6,848 nt of DNA from a bacterium (GTDB taxonomy: Bacteria; Margulisbacteria; Marinamargulisbacteria; SXXA01): NCBI GenBank assembly GCA_018402095.1, contig JAGYJO010000073.1, forward strand, positions 1-6,848, given 5' to 3'. Of the stretch, positions 5,595 to 6,848 are shown in pieces. The translations under genes and the position numbers were made by a program. Within the stretch, counting starts at the first letter, position 1. Each line of letters starts with the position of its first letter. Under the pieces are notes generated by a model. It did not search any database. It was not told the DNA's origin and worked only from the letters and a program-made list of their open reading frames with translations.

Positions 5595-6793
5595 ATAAAC
5601 CTGAACTATTAGCTCCCGCAGGGAATTTGAATAAACTTAAAATTGCGTTTCGTTATGGTGCGGATGCGGTGTACGTTGGTGGGACTGTTTTTGGTTTGCG
5701 TAAATATGCGGATAACTTTACGGATGCGGAATTGTGTGAGGGAATTGCTTGGGCCAATCGATTGGGTAAAAAAGTGTATTTGGTACTCAATGGATTCGCT
5801 CAAAATGAAGATGTAGCAGAGATCATTCCGCATTTGAAAAACCTGCAAGATAAGATTCGGCCTCATGCCTTTATTATCTCTGATATCGGTGTTGCCCGTT
5901 TGGCCAAATTGTATACGGATATTCCGATTCATATTTCGACACAGGCGAGTGTGACGAATACCTATGGCGTTGCGTACTGGAAAGACATTGTCGGTGCAAC
6001 ACGTGTGATTTTGGCGAGAGAAGTTTCATTGAGCGTGTGTAATGCCATATCTGAGGTTATGGAAGTGGAAACGTTTGTGCATGGTGCGATGTGTGCCAGC
6101 TATTCTGGGAAATGTGTCATTTCCAATTATGCATCGGGTCGTGATTCGAATCGGGGTGGTTGCGTGCAAAGTTGTCGGCATAACTATGAGGTGTTGGATC
6201 CCAAGACCCATGAAACACGGTTTAATAGTTATATTATGAATGCTAAGGACTTGTCTGGTATTGCTTATGTGGGCGATGCTATACGGGCTAATGTGGGGTC
6301 GCTCAAAATAGAAGGTCGTATGAAGTCCGAGCAATATGTTGCGACGACAACGGCTGTGTATCGGGATGTGATTGATTACTTTTATGATCGTCTCATGGGG
6401 ATACGCGTGGACGAAGACCCCTTATCTTTTTTGCAAAAAGCACAGTTGGATTTGGAAAGTGTGTCCCATCGCCCGTTTTCTCATGGGGGATTGGGCGACC
6501 GTATGGATGGGGATAGTATTCGTTATGAGAGCAGCGGATATACGAAAACAAGTGATTATATTGGTAGCATTCTCCACAGTGATGCCAGTGGTCATATATT
6601 GCAAAGCCGTCAGACATGGCAGGCTGGTGCTCGACTTGAAGCTTTTCAGCCTGGGCGTGGTGTTGTGTCGTTTCAGATTCAGCCTAGGGATATGGAAAAC
6701 AGGCCTATTCAAACGGTGAATCCCAATAGCCTGGTGTGGTTGCCGTCTGAATTATCCTTAGCACCGTTGGACGTCATTCGCGCACCCCACTAG
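5591..6793 (+). CDS. trhP: Peptidase U32 family protein, probable tRNA uridine-hydroxylation protein
   Basis: The 400-residue product is a U32-family protein. The N-terminus PELLAPAGNLNKLKIAFRYG (4-23), then GADAVYVGG (23-31), FGLR and NFTDAEL, is typical of the TIM-barrel part. The U32 signature ETFVHGAMCASYSGKCVIS (160-178) is intact. Cys168, Cys175, Cys191 and Cys195 form the four-cysteine pattern that holds an iron-sulfur cluster in studied U32 proteins. SLKIEGRMKSEQYVA (237-251 region) follows, then a C-terminal beta-rich domain. The closest families I recognise are TrhP (YegQ) and YrrO, which help make 5-hydroxyuridine at tRNA position 34 using prephenate. A true peptidase role is unlikely from the family. 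UbiU-like proteins share the core but are shorter. The ATG overlaps the previous stop as ATGA, with no Shine-Dalgarno, so translation is probably coupled. The symbol is by family resemblance only; the U32 assignment itself is sure. Confidence 0.85.
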   Translation: MNKPELLAPAGNLNKLKIAFRYGADAVYVGGTVFGLRKYADNFTDAELCEGIAWANRLGKKVYLVLNGFAQNEDVAEIIPHLKNLQDKIRPHAFIISDIGVARLAKLYTDIPIHISTQASVTNTYGVAYWKDIVGATRVILAREVSLSVCNAISEVMEVETFVHGAMCASYSGKCVISNYASGRDSNRGGCVQSCRHNYEVLDPKTHETRFNSYIMNAKDLSGIAYVGDAIRANVGSLKIEGRMKSEQYVATTTAVYRDVIDYFYDRLMGIRVDEDPLSFLQKAQLDLESVSHRPFSHGGLGDRMDGDSIRYESSGYTKTSDYIGSILHSDASGHILQSRQTWQAGARLEAFQPGRGVVSFQIQPRDMENRPIQTVNPNSLVWLPSELSLAPLDVIRAPH

Positions 6794-6796
6794 TAA

Positions 6797-6817
6797 CCGC
6801 TTCCTAGAGGGAGGCGG
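6797..6817 (+). terminator. Hairpin after the U32 gene, possible terminator
   Basis: CCGCTTCC (6797-6804) pairs with GGAGGCGG (6810-6817) over 8 bp with one G-T pair and a 5-nt loop, beginning 4 nt after the stop codon. Position fits a terminator, but no T-tract follows (ATGGAACCC). It could equally be part of the repeat that begins at 6824. Confidence 0.35.
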
Positions 6818-6823
6818 ATGGAA

Positions 6824-6848
6824 CCCTTCGACAAGCTCAGGGACCACC
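6824..6848. repeat. Start of a probable dispersed intergenic repeat (truncated by window end)
   Basis: CCCTTCGACAAGCTCAGGG (6824-6842), with CCCT and AGGG ends, resembles the CCTTCGACAAGCTCAGG / CCTGAGCTTGTCGAAGG core that I know as a common intergenic REP-like repeat in many bacterial genomes. It lies outside genes, directly after a hairpin. Only one copy is present and the element runs off the window, so it cannot be proven repetitive here. Confidence 0.45.

Noticed and set aside
5609..6712. Several open frames on both strands inside the U32 gene
   Set aside because: All are shadows of a gene with an intact family signature and conserved motifs along its length.

Overview
The window looks like a compact stretch of chromosome from a Gram-negative bacterium, most likely a proteobacterium. 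The reasons are an E. coli-type phosphatidylserine decarboxylase, a LolC/FtsX-like inner-membrane permease, a peptidase-U32 family protein of the tRNA-hydroxylation type, and a TrpD2 (YbiB)-like protein. Composition is moderate in GC, with T-rich codons in the plus-strand membrane genes. Genus cannot be told from this sequence. There are no rRNA, tRNA, CRISPR or transposase genes, and no gene-free stretch longer than 300 bases.

Left half, minus strand (about 1-2399). Reading in the direction of transcription: an unrecognised 214-residue protein with an acidic run, trpD (anthranilate phosphoribosyltransferase), a small two-helix membrane protein, then, after a 125-bp gap, the 5' third of psd, which is cut off by the window edge. 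The first three genes overlap end to start (4 nt, then 14 nt) and very probably form one operon. No other tryptophan gene is present.

Middle, plus strand (about 2400-4260). A 66-bp divergent spacer leads to an FtsX/LolC-like permease without an adjacent ATPase. A DoxX-family membrane protein follows, the only gene here with a textbook Shine-Dalgarno. A 12-bp perfect inverted repeat closes this part.

Right part, plus strand (about 4271-6848). A good sigma70-type promoter lies so close to the next start codon that the mRNA is probably leaderless or nearly so. The gene is TrpD2/YbiB-like with an apparent internal duplication of its N-terminal helical domain. It overlaps by 4 nt (ATGA) a U32-family gene carrying the four-cysteine pattern of iron-sulfur U32 proteins. 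After the U32 gene come a hairpin and the beginning of what looks like a dispersed intergenic repeat (core CCCTTCGACAAGCTCAGGG), cut by the window end.

Most of the region is explainable. The parts that stand out are the duplicated-domain TrpD2 protein coupled to a U32 protein, the unknown protein coupled to an isolated trpD with an unusual PRPP loop, and the apparent leaderless architecture.
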